From assembly GCA_964510575.1 (NCBI GenBank), contig CAZECN010000021.1, positions 1 to 47,734 of the forward strand: DNA of 47,734 nt, in the 5' to 3' direction. The translations under genes were made by a program, and so were the position numbers. Position 1 is the first letter of the stretch. Every line of letters begins with the position of its first letter. Below the pieces are notes generated by a model. That model was not told where the DNA came from. It was given only the letters and a program-made list of their open reading frames with translations, and did not search any database. Shown piece by piece: positions 28,513 through 36,813 of the stretch. The stretch comes from CALKYB01 sp964510575. GTDB taxonomy: Bacteria; Bdellovibrionota_C; UBA2361; SZUA-149; CALKYB01.

Positions 28513-30570
28513 TTAGGAGTTAGGTTGAGATCCTTCTAGACTACAACCTTCTAGTCCCGGCTTCCTAGCACCACTTCCCGAATCACATAAAGCAGCCAAA
28601 TCAACTACCAATCTAACCCCTCCATCAGACAATATTGCTCCTCCAGCAAGTCCCTTACTAGAAGAGTTGATATGATCCAAGGGACGAATAATTGCAGAAC
28701 AAATTCCTAAAACTTCATTCACTCTTAAGGCCAGATATTCATCACCTCTTCTACTCATTACAAAAACGTCATTTAAGTTTTCATCTTTGGAATCAATTAA
28801 TCCGACTAAGGCTCCTAAGGAAAAAACTGGCGCTTCTTGATTTCGATAGCGCAATCTCTTTTTAGCGTCTTCCAGCTCATAAAATCTACATTCCCGAGCC
28901 TGAAGCATTTCAACTACAGACGACAATGGCACTATTAATTCCTCTGATCCTACTCTCACAATCACTCCCTCAATAATTCCCAAGGTTAAAGGAATCTTCA
29001 GGGTAAATGTAGTCCCTTCACCAGCTTTACTTTCGACTCTAACTCGACCACGAACTTTTTCGATGTTACTCTTAACAACGCTCATCCCCACTCCTCTCCC
29101 TGACAGGCTGTCAACTTCTTCAGCAGTTGAAAACCCTGAATGGAAAATTAGTTGAAAAATTTCTGAAGACTCTAATTCGACATTTTCATTAATCAGACCA
29201 CGAGCAATGGCCTTCTCTCGAATCAGCTCTGAGTCCAGCCCTCGACCATCATCACTAACTGTAATTTGCAGGCTCTCTCCTACCTGCTCTGCACCAAGTC
29301 GAACACTCCCTACTGGTGGCTTCCCCACAGCAACTCTCTCCTTTGAACTTTCTATGCCATGGGTTATTGAGTTTCGAATCATGTGCATTAGAGGGTCTAG
29401 AAGTTGCTCAAAAACTGCTCTATCTAACTCTGTTTCGTGTCCGAAGGTCTCCAGCCGAACCTCTTTCCCTGTACGATTAGCAGCCTCCCAAACCACTCTA
29501 GACATTTTACTAAACAACCCGCTAACTGGCAGAAGTCTCAATGAAGTTGCCATATCTCTCAACTCTATTGAAGCACTAGAAAGCTGATCGCAGTCCCGCA
29601 TGGCATCATGGTCAGAGCCTAAGTTCTCTCGACAATGAGCTAAGGTGATTTCAGTGGCGACTATCATTTCACTAATAGTCTCGATTAATCTATCAAGTTT
29701 ATTGGTATCAACTTTAACAAAAGTTTTTAGTTTTTTTGTTTGCAATGAAGAATCCTGATCTCCAGCCAGCTTACTCAAAATCACCTGACCTTTCTCATCG
29801 AGAAGGCTCTTGGACTGCTCGCGATCAAAATTTGTAATCAGCTGGTTGAACTCCTTTGCAGTAAGGAAAGGTTTACTGCCATCTACCAGGGCTTTAGTTG
29901 ATTGTAACACCCAGTTCTTGAAAAGCAGGAGCGGCTCAAGCAAGTCAAACACACTTCTCTTTTCGAGCAAGTCCTCAAACCTATGGCTTGTTTTCTCTAT
30001 TCCACTCAACCCGATTGTTCCGGAGTCTCCCTTGAGAGTATGTAAATAGTTTTTAACAAAAACAAGTAACTCCTCACTAGATGAACTGTCATCACTAGAT
30101 TGAGTTATAATTTTAGACTCAAACTCTTCGAGGAGAATCGCATGTTGCTCGATGAACTCAACAAGCAAATCCTCCATGAAATATTCATTGGTATCCTGTA
30201 ATTCATCTTTATTCGTTAAAGATTTGCAAGCATGTTTATCTCCAATATCTTTTTCATCGACACCGATGGTAGGAGTAGCCAATCCAACCGCAGAGGAAAA
30301 AGCGTAAGTTTGCAAACTGATCGCTATGGTTTTAAGAAAAGTTAAAAGCTTTGATCCTTCAAGCTTTCTAGCTTCTTCAACTATAAAGGTAATTGCTTGA
30401 TGGAGATCGGGTTGGCCAGAGTCCGAAGTCTCAAGCATAACAGAGATATCACTCAGCTCTTCAAGTAGCTGATCTAAAGACTCACCACCCTCATCTTCAA
30501 GAGAAGCAATTTTGGTGGTTAGCCTCTCAATTCGCTGGGCTATAGATTCTTTCACTGAAATTCCTGCCAT
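28513..30570 (-). CDS. cheA: Chemotaxis histidine kinase CheA
   Basis: I prefer ATG 30570 (MAGISVKES), with GGAG 4 bases upstream, over GTG 30642, giving 685 residues. An N-terminal helical domain (1-100) of unknown type comes first. Then an HPt domain with phospho-His177 in YLHTLKGDSGTIGL, a linker, and the dimerisation domain near 290-350. The HATPase has an N box RNSITHGIE near 400, G1 DDGRGLD near 441, and a G2 box GRGVGMS near 491. A CheW-like SH3 domain runs from about 527 to the end. No obvious P2 CheY-docking domain is seen. Downstream lies CheY; CheW and CheX are divergent, starting about 310 bp away. Confidence 0.93.
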   Translation of the reverse strand: MAGISVKESIAQRIERLTTKIASLEDEGGESLDQLLEELSDISVMLETSDSGQPDLHQAITFIVEEARKLEGSKLLTFLKTIAISLQTYAFSSAVGLATPTIGVDEKDIGDKHACKSLTNKDELQDTNEYFMEDLLVEFIEQHAILLEEFESKIITQSSDDSSSSEELLVFVKNYLHTLKGDSGTIGLSGIEKTSHRFEDLLEKRSVFDLLEPLLLFKNWVLQSTKALVDGSKPFLTAKEFNQLITNFDREQSKSLLDEKGQVILSKLAGDQDSSLQTKKLKTFVKVDTNKLDRLIETISEMIVATEITLAHCRENLGSDHDAMRDCDQLSSASIELRDMATSLRLLPVSGLFSKMSRVVWEAANRTGKEVRLETFGHETELDRAVFEQLLDPLMHMIRNSITHGIESSKERVAVGKPPVGSVRLGAEQVGESLQITVSDDGRGLDSELIREKAIARGLINENVELESSEIFQLIFHSGFSTAEEVDSLSGRGVGMSVVKSNIEKVRGRVRVESKAGEGTTFTLKIPLTLGIIEGVIVRVGSEELIVPLSSVVEMLQARECRFYELEDAKKRLRYRNQEAPVFSLGALVGLIDSKDENLNDVFVMSRRGDEYLALRVNEVLGICSAIIRPLDHINSSSKGLAGGAILSDGGVRLVVDLAALCDSGSGARKPGLEGCSLEGSQPNS

Positions 30571-30879
30571 TTTCTCCAGACCAACAGCCTCTAGTCCCCT
30601 CCATCCGAAGATTTTGAGAGGCAGGGCCCGAAAATAGTTCACTATAGTTAATCGCCTTTATTTCGAACCAACTTTAATTTGCCAAGAAATTGAAATTTAG
30701 GATTTCCACTAAAAAGATGAGTAAACTCCGAATATTAAATAGTCTGAAGTGCCAAGCTCTCACAAAAACTCAAAAACTTAGCTGAAAAGCCTCAAGTCAA
30801 TTGCTCTAGGGTGCCGATCATCCTCTGAGAGTCTAAGCCCAATAAAAAATGCAGTAAAAATTCGAAGTAGCGATATTTG

Positions 30880-31353
30880 ATGAACGATATAGAAACCTCA
30901 AACGTATTTCAGGCAAGTAAGTTACTCACTCTTGTCACAGGGGGGGTAAAATACGGACTAGGTGTTTCACGAGTTACTGAAATCGTAGGAATGTGCCCTA
31001 TAACTACAGTTCCTAGGGCACCTGAGTATTTGAGGGGTGTTATAAATTACAGGGGGAAAATTGTCCCAGCATTGGATCTAACTAAGTTTCTTCATCCAAA
31101 TTCAGACAGAAGTGTCGGAGCAACTAGTATAGTAATCGTCAGCGCAGAGGGTAAAGGCCAAGAACAATTAATCGGTCTAGTTGTAGATGAAGTTTTAGAG
31201 GTAGTTCTTCTTCTTGAAAAAAGCTTGAGACAAGCCATTCTCTCAAAAGCTTCAAACCATGAAGAAACTGTCTTGATTAAGATGAACGTTGAAGGTGAAG
31301 ATATTATCGCCTTGGATTTAAATAGTATGCTAGAAAGCATTAACAGTGCCTAA
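30880..31353 (+). CDS. cheW: Chemotaxis coupling protein CheW
   Basis: The start is ATG 30880, directly after an in-frame TTG. The 157-residue protein has the CheW fold: a first strand set with KYGLGVSRVTEIV, the signature PRAPEYLRGVINYRGKIVPALDL, then IGLVVDEVLEV and a final IIALDLNSML. CheW bridges the MCP and CheA in the signalling array. The stop is followed closely by cheX, which begins 16 bp later by my start choice, so both are one transcript, probably divergent from cheA. Confidence 0.93.
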   Translation: MNDIETSNVFQASKLLTLVTGGVKYGLGVSRVTEIVGMCPITTVPRAPEYLRGVINYRGKIVPALDLTKFLHPNSDRSVGATSIVIVSAEGKGQEQLIGLVVDEVLEVVLLLEKSLRQAILSKASNHEETVLIKMNVEGEDIIALDLNSMLESINSA

Positions 31354-31369
31354 GGAGCTAAGAAAACTT

Positions 31370-31864
31370 ATGAAGCCCGAATATACCTTTCTTCCTTCGT
31401 TTGTATCGTCAGCTAGGGACACTTTGGAAACTATGGCCTCCACAAGCTGTTTCCATCAAGCTCCCCTCGCAAGAGATAATAGTAAAAGTTGGGGAGATAT
31501 TAGTGGCATTATCCCTATCGAAAGTGAAACCATGAAAGGGGTTATGGTTCTCAGCTTTGAAAAAGACTGCGCTTTGTCCTTAGCTTCAAGAGTGTTAGGT
31601 GAAGAATTTTCTACTATATCCGATGAAGTAGTTGATGTGGTCGATGAACTTACCAATATTATTTCAGGCGGTTTTAAGACGGATTTAAATCAACTTGGTC
31701 ATAAGTTTGAGTTAGCTTTACCACGAGTCGTGGTTGGAAAAGGCGTTGATATTCCTGACCTCAAAAACGATTTTTTAACCTTACCCTTTAGCACAGACAC
31801 CGGCTCCTTTGTCATTGAAGCTCAGTTTGTGATGACTAAAGATCAGGGCGGAGACAACGAGTAA
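31370..31864 (+). CDS. cheX: CheX/CheC-type CheY-P phosphatase
   Basis: The start is set at ATG 31370 (MKPEYTFLPSF), with AAGGAG about 12 bases upstream; a GTG at 31346 overlapping cheW is the alternative. The 164-residue protein matches CheX: an N-terminal FLPSFVSSARDTLETM helix, SGIIPIESETMKGVMVLSF strands, and the catalytic helix VVDELTNIISGG with Glu93 and Asn96 (the ExxN motif). Then ALPRVVVGKG. It would hasten loss of phosphate from CheY. It ends TAATG, overlapping the glycosyltransferase start. Confidence 0.88.
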   Translation: MKPEYTFLPSFVSSARDTLETMASTSCFHQAPLARDNSKSWGDISGIIPIESETMKGVMVLSFEKDCALSLASRVLGEEFSTISDEVVDVVDELTNIISGGFKTDLNQLGHKFELALPRVVVGKGVDIPDLKNDFLTLPFSTDTGSFVIEAQFVMTKDQGGDNE

Positions 31865-32865
31865 TGAAAATACTACACATTGGAGGATACTACCCTGTGA
31901 CAAAGGCCCTGGCTAAAGGCCAGACTGCTCTTGGTCATGAGGTTAAGACAGCTTGTCTTTCCAAACCTGATTCTCTTTTCAATGTTCCCCCCGCCATGTC
32001 GCAAATTATACCTCATGCGGAAAAATTATCTGAAGAAGGTTTTGATATTGTAAACGTTCATAGACCTGAAAGTTTTCTTTCCGCTAGAAGAACTAATGAT
32101 GACATGGCTGGATTGTTACAGCTTTTCAAATCCAAAGGTTCAAAACTATTTTACTACACATACGGCTGCGATGCTGGAGTAAGTGGAGCTGGCAACTATC
32201 AACGAGGTCAAACTCAAGAGCTAGACTTACCTCAGCCCAGTATACTGCAATGCTTTGAACATGTTTTTGTGGGTAGAGAGGATCACCGTCAAGCAGTTAG
32301 TCAATTTTTTAGTGAAGACGAAAGAAGATTCAGCTGGCTTCCCCTGGCTATCGACACAGAGGCCGCTTATCAGATCCCTACGACTGGGGATGATTTAAAG
32401 ATAGTCCATGTTCCTAATGGAACTTCATATCGAGATACAGACTATGTTGCCATCTCACTAGCGATGTTGGTGAGAATGGGGCTTGGAATCGAATTTGAAA
32501 TTCTCGATCCGCGCGAAGTCTCAAATATTAAGAAAGTAACAGATTCTATTCTTTCGGCTGACATAGTTGTCGAACAAACTACTCAAAACAGTTACGGCCT
32601 GGTTGGTGCCCTTGGCATGACAATGGGGAAAATTGTCATTTCAGGAAATGCCCAACAGCAGCAAAACAAAGAATCTTCGATGGAGAGCTGTCCTGTTGTC
32701 ACCGCAAATTTAACAACCTTAACGGAAACTATTCTTGATTTAGTGCGAGACAAAGAAAAAAGAAAGACACTTGCCGAAGCTGGGATAAAATTTGCTGAAG
32801 ACAACCACAACCTCTCTAGGGTAGGCGAGAAATCACTGCAAGCTTACCAGAAATTCATTTCCTAG
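31864..32865 (+). CDS. GT-B fold glycosyltransferase coupled to cheX
   Basis: The start ATG 31864 overlaps the cheX stop (TAATG), which implies translational coupling. The 333-residue protein has a GT-B look. MKILHIGGYYPVTKAL opens the first Rossmann strand and a nucleotide-loop. The middle has SWLPLAIDTEAAYQIP, and the C-terminal half has KIVHVPNGTSYRDTDY, then SADIVVEQTTQNSYGLVGALGM, a donor-site segment, and a closing helix typical of GT4-like enzymes. The C-terminal Glu motif of GT4 (ExxxxxxxE) is not clear. The target could be a flagellin, pilin or lipid; the pairing with chemotaxis genes hints at an appendage, but that is inference. Confidence 0.75.
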   Translation: MKILHIGGYYPVTKALAKGQTALGHEVKTACLSKPDSLFNVPPAMSQIIPHAEKLSEEGFDIVNVHRPESFLSARRTNDDMAGLLQLFKSKGSKLFYYTYGCDAGVSGAGNYQRGQTQELDLPQPSILQCFEHVFVGREDHRQAVSQFFSEDERRFSWLPLAIDTEAAYQIPTTGDDLKIVHVPNGTSYRDTDYVAISLAMLVRMGLGIEFEILDPREVSNIKKVTDSILSADIVVEQTTQNSYGLVGALGMTMGKIVISGNAQQQQNKESSMESCPVVTANLTTLTETILDLVRDKEKRKTLAEAGIKFAEDNHNLSRVGEKSLQAYQKFIS

Positions 32866-32932
32866 CATGATCAGCAAAAGCCTGTAAAATTACCTTCTAG
32901 TTGACTTGTCACCCAACAATGCTAAACATCCA

Positions 32933-32965
32933 CCCTAGGCTTTTGAAGCCTGGGAATTTTATTGT
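32933..32965 (+). terminator. Probable terminator of the cheW-cheX-glycosyltransferase operon
   Basis: AGGCTT (32937-32942) and AAGCCT (32946-32951) around TTG, extended by CCC/GGG with one bulge, are followed by a T-rich tract. Confidence 0.65.
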
Positions 32966-33029
32966 TCTTTTTACTCTTCGACGCTAACTCAGCGGCAGAA
33001 AACCATTCTAGTATTCTTTATTTGAGCAA

Positions 33030-33070
33030 TCAGGTGCTGCGCCTAGGTAATTAACCTGCAGAGCACCTGA
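33030..33070 (+). promoter_or_regulatory. 9-bp inverted repeat in the leader of the 33122 gene
   Basis: TCAGGTGCT (33030-33038) and AGCACCTGA (33062-33070) flank a 23-base loop that itself contains AGGT/ACCT. It lies about 50 bp upstream of the lipoprotein start. It could be a leader hairpin, an attenuator or an operator; a short T-tract follows. Confidence 0.35.
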
Positions 33071-33121
33071 CTGTGTTTTCAGGTTATTTCGAGGTTTTCC
33101 CCACTACAAGAGGAAGTGGAA

Positions 33122-33823
33122 ATGCTTATATCAAAAATAATAGCGAGTATCGTTTTATTAGTTGCTTTATCCGCATGTAGCTTTTTAGATGGATCATCTA
33201 AGACACCGACACCGGAGTTTGTTTCAGGGAGTCTTCCACCACTAGAGGATCGAAGTAATTTTCAAGTCTTGGTGAAAATTCCAGAAGAAGGAGACAGAGA
33301 TTCAAGAATATTGTGTGATGATATTCGCTACTGTATCCTAGAGGCTGTCTATTTTTCGGAAGAATTTGGGAAATACCGAAATAAAATTTTCGTTCAAGCC
33401 TCAACTAATTTCCATAACGGTATGAGATCTGTAGTTTTCGATCTGGATAACGGCACCATTCTTAAGGAACTTCCTTCCAACAAAACGATCCAAGTCACTA
33501 GAGGGTTTGTTCCTGAGGAAGGTTGGATAGAGTTAAACGACATTAATGCTGACCAAAGAGTCTGCCAAATAAGATTTTTGACTGATCTTCGTCGAATAGT
33601 CTATAGCAGTCAGGTGATGTTTAGTCCTTGCGACGAACTTTACTTCATCGTCATTCAAACTGATGATGAAACCCGACTAACCGTCCTATCACTGCAACCA
33701 CTAAGCACCAAACAGTATCTTGAGAACTTCGAACTGGAGGATATACTAAAATTTCTTCAAAATTCGACTCACTCTTTAGAGGCAGACTGGTTAACCTTGC
33801 GGCTATCTAGACGCATACACTGA
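33122..33823 (+). CDS. Hypothetical lipoprotein, 233 residues
   Basis: The start is set at ATG 33122 (AGAGGA with 7-nt spacing), two codons after an in-frame GTG. The lipoprotein signal is clean (IVLLVALSAC, Cys18), followed by a Ser/Thr/Pro linker (SSKTPTPEF). The mature domain has two close Cys (LCDDIRYC) and further Cys in DQRVCQIRF and SPCDELYF, probably disulfide-bonded, with alternating strand-like segments. I recognise no family. A strong inverted repeat lies upstream and a two-way terminator downstream. Confidence 0.6.
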   Translation: MLISKIIASIVLLVALSACSFLDGSSKTPTPEFVSGSLPPLEDRSNFQVLVKIPEEGDRDSRILCDDIRYCILEAVYFSEEFGKYRNKIFVQASTNFHNGMRSVVFDLDNGTILKELPSNKTIQVTRGFVPEEGWIELNDINADQRVCQIRFLTDLRRIVYSSQVMFSPCDELYFIVIQTDDETRLTVLSLQPLSTKQYLENFELEDILKFLQNSTHSLEADWLTLRLSRRIH

Positions 33824-33850
33824 GTTTGAACTTTACAAGCTTTAAGTAAA

Positions 33851-33908
33851 AGGCTGGACTGTTTGTAACCGAGGTTTTCATTAAGGTTACACACAGTCTG
33901 GCTCTTTT
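33851..33908. terminator. Two-way terminator between convergent genes
   Basis: A long imperfect stem, AGGCTGGACTGTTTGTAACC (33851-33870) against GGTTACACACAGTCTGGCTC (33885-33904), with T-rich tracts outward in each direction. It serves the lipoprotein gene and the SGNH esterase gene. Confidence 0.8.
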
Positions 33909-33920
33909 ATAATAAGATGT

Positions 33921-34688
33921 TTAAGGTTGGCTCAAGAATGGCCTCAAAGCAGCTAACCAACGTGATGCCATCTTCTGCTCCCCTGAGCTGTTTGGATGTA
34001 TTCCATCGTAAGTATCTGAACTAACAAAAAAATCAGTTCGCATATCGACACTAACGATAGGAGCATCCGAGGTACTCATCACAAGTGCTAGCTCCGCAAG
34101 CGACCTTCCGTAAGCAGCCAACTCTCCTGTAGACCTGTCAGATGGAATAACTTCAGCTAACAAAACAACCACGTTCGGATTCACTGCTCTAAAATTATCT
34201 ATAATGGTTGTAACCTCGTTGAGCGTTCGATCGATTCCTCGGTTACGAATAATATCGTTAGTGCCAATATGAAGAAGAACTATATCGGGATTGTGCACAG
34301 CGGCGTAGGCTGGTGAGTTAAAACGTATGTCCGAAGACTCATAGTCCCAGTGACCTTCATGATCTAAATCAAAATCACTAGGCACATTCGGACCACCGAA
34401 AGCATTCCTCTGGCCGCCAACAAAGTTCACATCAAAACCTTCGTCCTCCAAGCTATTCCAAAGCCAGCGACGATAGCTTGCGCGGCCTGCCTCAGCTTCT
34501 GTTATGGAATCTCCCAGAGGCATGATTCTAACTGTTCCACTAACAGGAGATGCTTCACTCTCGCTCTGCGCGACTTGGTTATCAACGAATGGCCCTTCAC
34601 CTATCTCATCATCACCACCGCCACCTCCGCAGCCGATCACGCTGAAAACACAAAGAGAAAGAAAAGCTTTTCTAGTCAAAAAATTCAT
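33921..34688 (-). CDS. SGNH/GDSL esterase lipoprotein (CE3-like)
   Basis: The start is ATG 34688 (the frame extends to 34733 without reason). The 255-residue product has a lipoprotein signal (FSVIGC, Cys20) and a poly-Gly linker. The SGNH motifs are all present: LGDSITEA with Ser61, Gly in FVGGQ near 90, HIGTND with Asn144, and DGIHPNS with Asp228 and His231. The FDLDHEGHWDY segment is typical of carbohydrate esterase family 3-like proteins, which remove acetyl groups from xylan or similar glycans. Outer-membrane or periplasmic location is inferred. In this glycan-rich window it could act on the same polysaccharides as the GH16/GH26 enzymes. Confidence 0.85.
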   Translation of the reverse strand: MNFLTRKAFLSLCVFSVIGCGGGGGDDEIGEGPFVDNQVAQSESEASPVSGTVRIMPLGDSITEAEAGRASYRRWLWNSLEDEGFDVNFVGGQRNAFGGPNVPSDFDLDHEGHWDYESSDIRFNSPAYAAVHNPDIVLLHIGTNDIIRNRGIDRTLNEVTTIIDNFRAVNPNVVVLLAEVIPSDRSTGELAAYGRSLAELALVMSTSDAPIVSVDMRTDFFVSSDTYDGIHPNSSGEQKMASRWLAALRPFLSQP

Positions 34689-34971
34689 GAGGCATTCAAT
34701 ATGAAGAGTAGTTACTAAGTAGCCAAAATACAAAAAGAAAGAGAGATCAGCAAGGGCTGGACATCAGGAATTAAGAGTTTTTCCACAAGTTACCTCTAAC
34801 AGTCCTTTTTTCCTAGCCATTAACCATCACTAGAAAGAATAATTACGATTATTTCCTTAACCTTTAGTTGATGAGAATATTTTAGTATTCTAGCTGACTC
34901 CGCTACAGACGAGTTACGTTAACAAACTGGGGCGCTTTGAAGATAACAAATAGAAAATCAAGAATTTTCCA

Positions 34972-35346
34972 ATGAGCAAAAAAAAGAATGTGTTAGGAAA
35001 ACCTTTAGAATCTTGCTGCTCTGCTCCAAAGACAGGATATTTTAGAGATGGATATTGCCGCACAGACCAAAGTGACAGAGGACGGCACGTTGTTTGTGCC
35101 GAGATGAGTGTTGAATTTTTGAAATTCACCAAAAACAAGGGCAATGATCTATCCACTCCTCGACCAGAGTTAAATTTTCCAGGGCTCAAACCCGGTGACC
35201 GTTGGTGCCTCTGTGCTATACGCTGGAAAGAAGCTTGGGAACTTAACGTAGCTCCTAGAGTTGTTTTGGAAGCCTGTGAAGAGAGTGCTTTGGAGATCAT
35301 TCCACTGGAAGCTTTGAGACAACACTCCATTCAATCATTACACTAG
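34972..35346 (+). CDS. DUF2237 family protein
   Basis: A 124-residue cytosolic protein that is a full-length member of DUF2237: NVLGKPLESCCSAPKTGYFRDGYC, RGRHVVCAEMSVEFL, NDLSTPRPE and PGDRWCLCAIRWKEA. (Each stretch is cited separately.) The family has many conserved cysteines and no known role; it is common in marine bacteria and algae. It lies 17 bp upstream of selO, so the two are almost certainly one transcript. Confidence 0.9.
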   Translation: MSKKKNVLGKPLESCCSAPKTGYFRDGYCRTDQSDRGRHVVCAEMSVEFLKFTKNKGNDLSTPRPELNFPGLKPGDRWCLCAIRWKEAWELNVAPRVVLEACEESALEIIPLEALRQHSIQSLH

Positions 35347-35363
35347 AACTAGTCAAGGCAAGA

Positions 35364-36806
35364 GTGTTTAACTTTCAGTCAACTTATAAAGATCTACCTG
35401 AACAATTCTTTTCAGAAGCTAAACCTCAACCTGTAGCTTCACCAATACTGGTCATTCTTAACCAAGACCTAGCTCAAGACATAGGCGTTGATTTTTCCTC
35501 GCTTAGCGAAAAGCAAAAAGCTGACCTATTCTCAGGAAATGAATTAACGGAAGGATCAGAGCCCTTTTCACAAGCTTATGCCGGACATCAATTTGGGCAT
35601 TTTACAATCTTGGGCGATGGCAGAGCTCATGTCTTGGGCGAGCATGTTACTCCGAGCGGAGACAAGTTTGACATACAACTAAAGGGTTCGGGTAGAACCC
35701 CTTACTCTAGACGTGGCGATGGGCGGGCTGTGCTAGGACCCATGCTTCGCGAATATATTATAGCTGAGGCCATGCACTCCCTGGGAATTCCAACAACCAG
35801 AAGCTTGGCTGTTGTTTCCACTGGCGAGTCGGTAATGCGAGAACAAGCCTTGCCTGGTGCAATCCTCACGCGCCTATCCAGCTCCCATATTAGGGTTGGT
35901 ACTTTCGAGTTTGCTGCTAATTACGGAAGTGGAAGCTCAGTTTACGAACTACTGAATTACACCATTGAACGTCATTACCCCAGTTTAGCCCAAAGCAAGA
36001 ATAAGGCTTTGTCATTAATTGAGGCCGTGATGGAAAGACAAGCTGAATTAATTGTTCACTGGATGCGAGTCGGGTTTGTACATGGGGTAATGAATACTGA
36101 CAACATGGCTCTTTCAGGAGAAGGAATTGACTACGGGCCTTGCGCCTTCATGGATAATTACGACCCGGGGATTGTTTTTAGTTCCATCGACCGCATGGGA
36201 CGATACGCCTATACAAATCAACCTAATATTGCTCAATGGAACATAGCTAGATTAATCGAAACTCTTTTGCCTCTGATTGACAATGACTCTAATAAGGCAA
36301 TTGATTTAGCTAGAGAGACCATTGAGAAATTCCCTAAAATTTATGGAGATAAAGGCCTGCGCATGATGCGCTCTAAGCTCGGACTACTAACTGAGCAAGA
36401 AAGCGATGAGAAGCTTATTTGGGAACTACTCAGCTGGATGAAAGTTCACAATGCCGACCATACCAATACTTTCAATGATCTGAGTCAATCCAAGTTACCC
36501 AAAGAAGAGCTCTACCAACAAAAACAATTCCAAGACTGGCTTACTAAGTGGAAATCTAGATTAGAACAGAACAATCAACCTTTAGAAGAGTCTCTATCTC
36601 TGATGAGAGCTACTAACCCCGCAGTAATACCCCGCAATCACAAAGTTGAAGAAGCCTTAGAAGCAGCTCATAAAAGTGATTTCGAACCTTTTCACAAACT
36701 CATGGCTGCACTGAAAGATCCCTATACAGATAGAGAAGGTCGCATGGAATACCAGGAACCTCCGATGCCTACTGAACGAGTCTATCAAACTTTTTGCGGG
36801 ACTTAG
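35364..36806 (+). CDS. selO: SelO-type protein adenylyltransferase (YdiU/UPF0061)
   Basis: A pseudokinase-fold enzyme that transfers AMP to Ser/Thr/Tyr of target proteins. The GTG start at 35364 has AAGG upstream. The 480 residues show the family motifs AYAGHQFGHFTILGDGRAH, QLKGSGRTPYSRRGDGRA, HWMRVGFVHGVMNTDNM (the catalytic-loop Asn/Asp) and DYGPCAFMDNYDP (the metal-binding Asp). The end, TFCGT, keeps Cys478 at the position that is selenocysteine in animals. Co-transcribed with DUF2237. Ends 7 bp from the convergent SulP gene with no room for a terminator, so transcripts may overlap. Confidence 0.95.
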   Translation: MFNFQSTYKDLPEQFFSEAKPQPVASPILVILNQDLAQDIGVDFSSLSEKQKADLFSGNELTEGSEPFSQAYAGHQFGHFTILGDGRAHVLGEHVTPSGDKFDIQLKGSGRTPYSRRGDGRAVLGPMLREYIIAEAMHSLGIPTTRSLAVVSTGESVMREQALPGAILTRLSSSHIRVGTFEFAANYGSGSSVYELLNYTIERHYPSLAQSKNKALSLIEAVMERQAELIVHWMRVGFVHGVMNTDNMALSGEGIDYGPCAFMDNYDPGIVFSSIDRMGRYAYTNQPNIAQWNIARLIETLLPLIDNDSNKAIDLARETIEKFPKIYGDKGLRMMRSKLGLLTEQESDEKLIWELLSWMKVHNADHTNTFNDLSQSKLPKEELYQQKQFQDWLTKWKSRLEQNNQPLEESLSLMRATNPAVIPRNHKVEEALEAAHKSDFEPFHKLMAALKDPYTDREGRMEYQEPPMPTERVYQTFCGT

Positions 36807-36813
36807 GTCCGAG

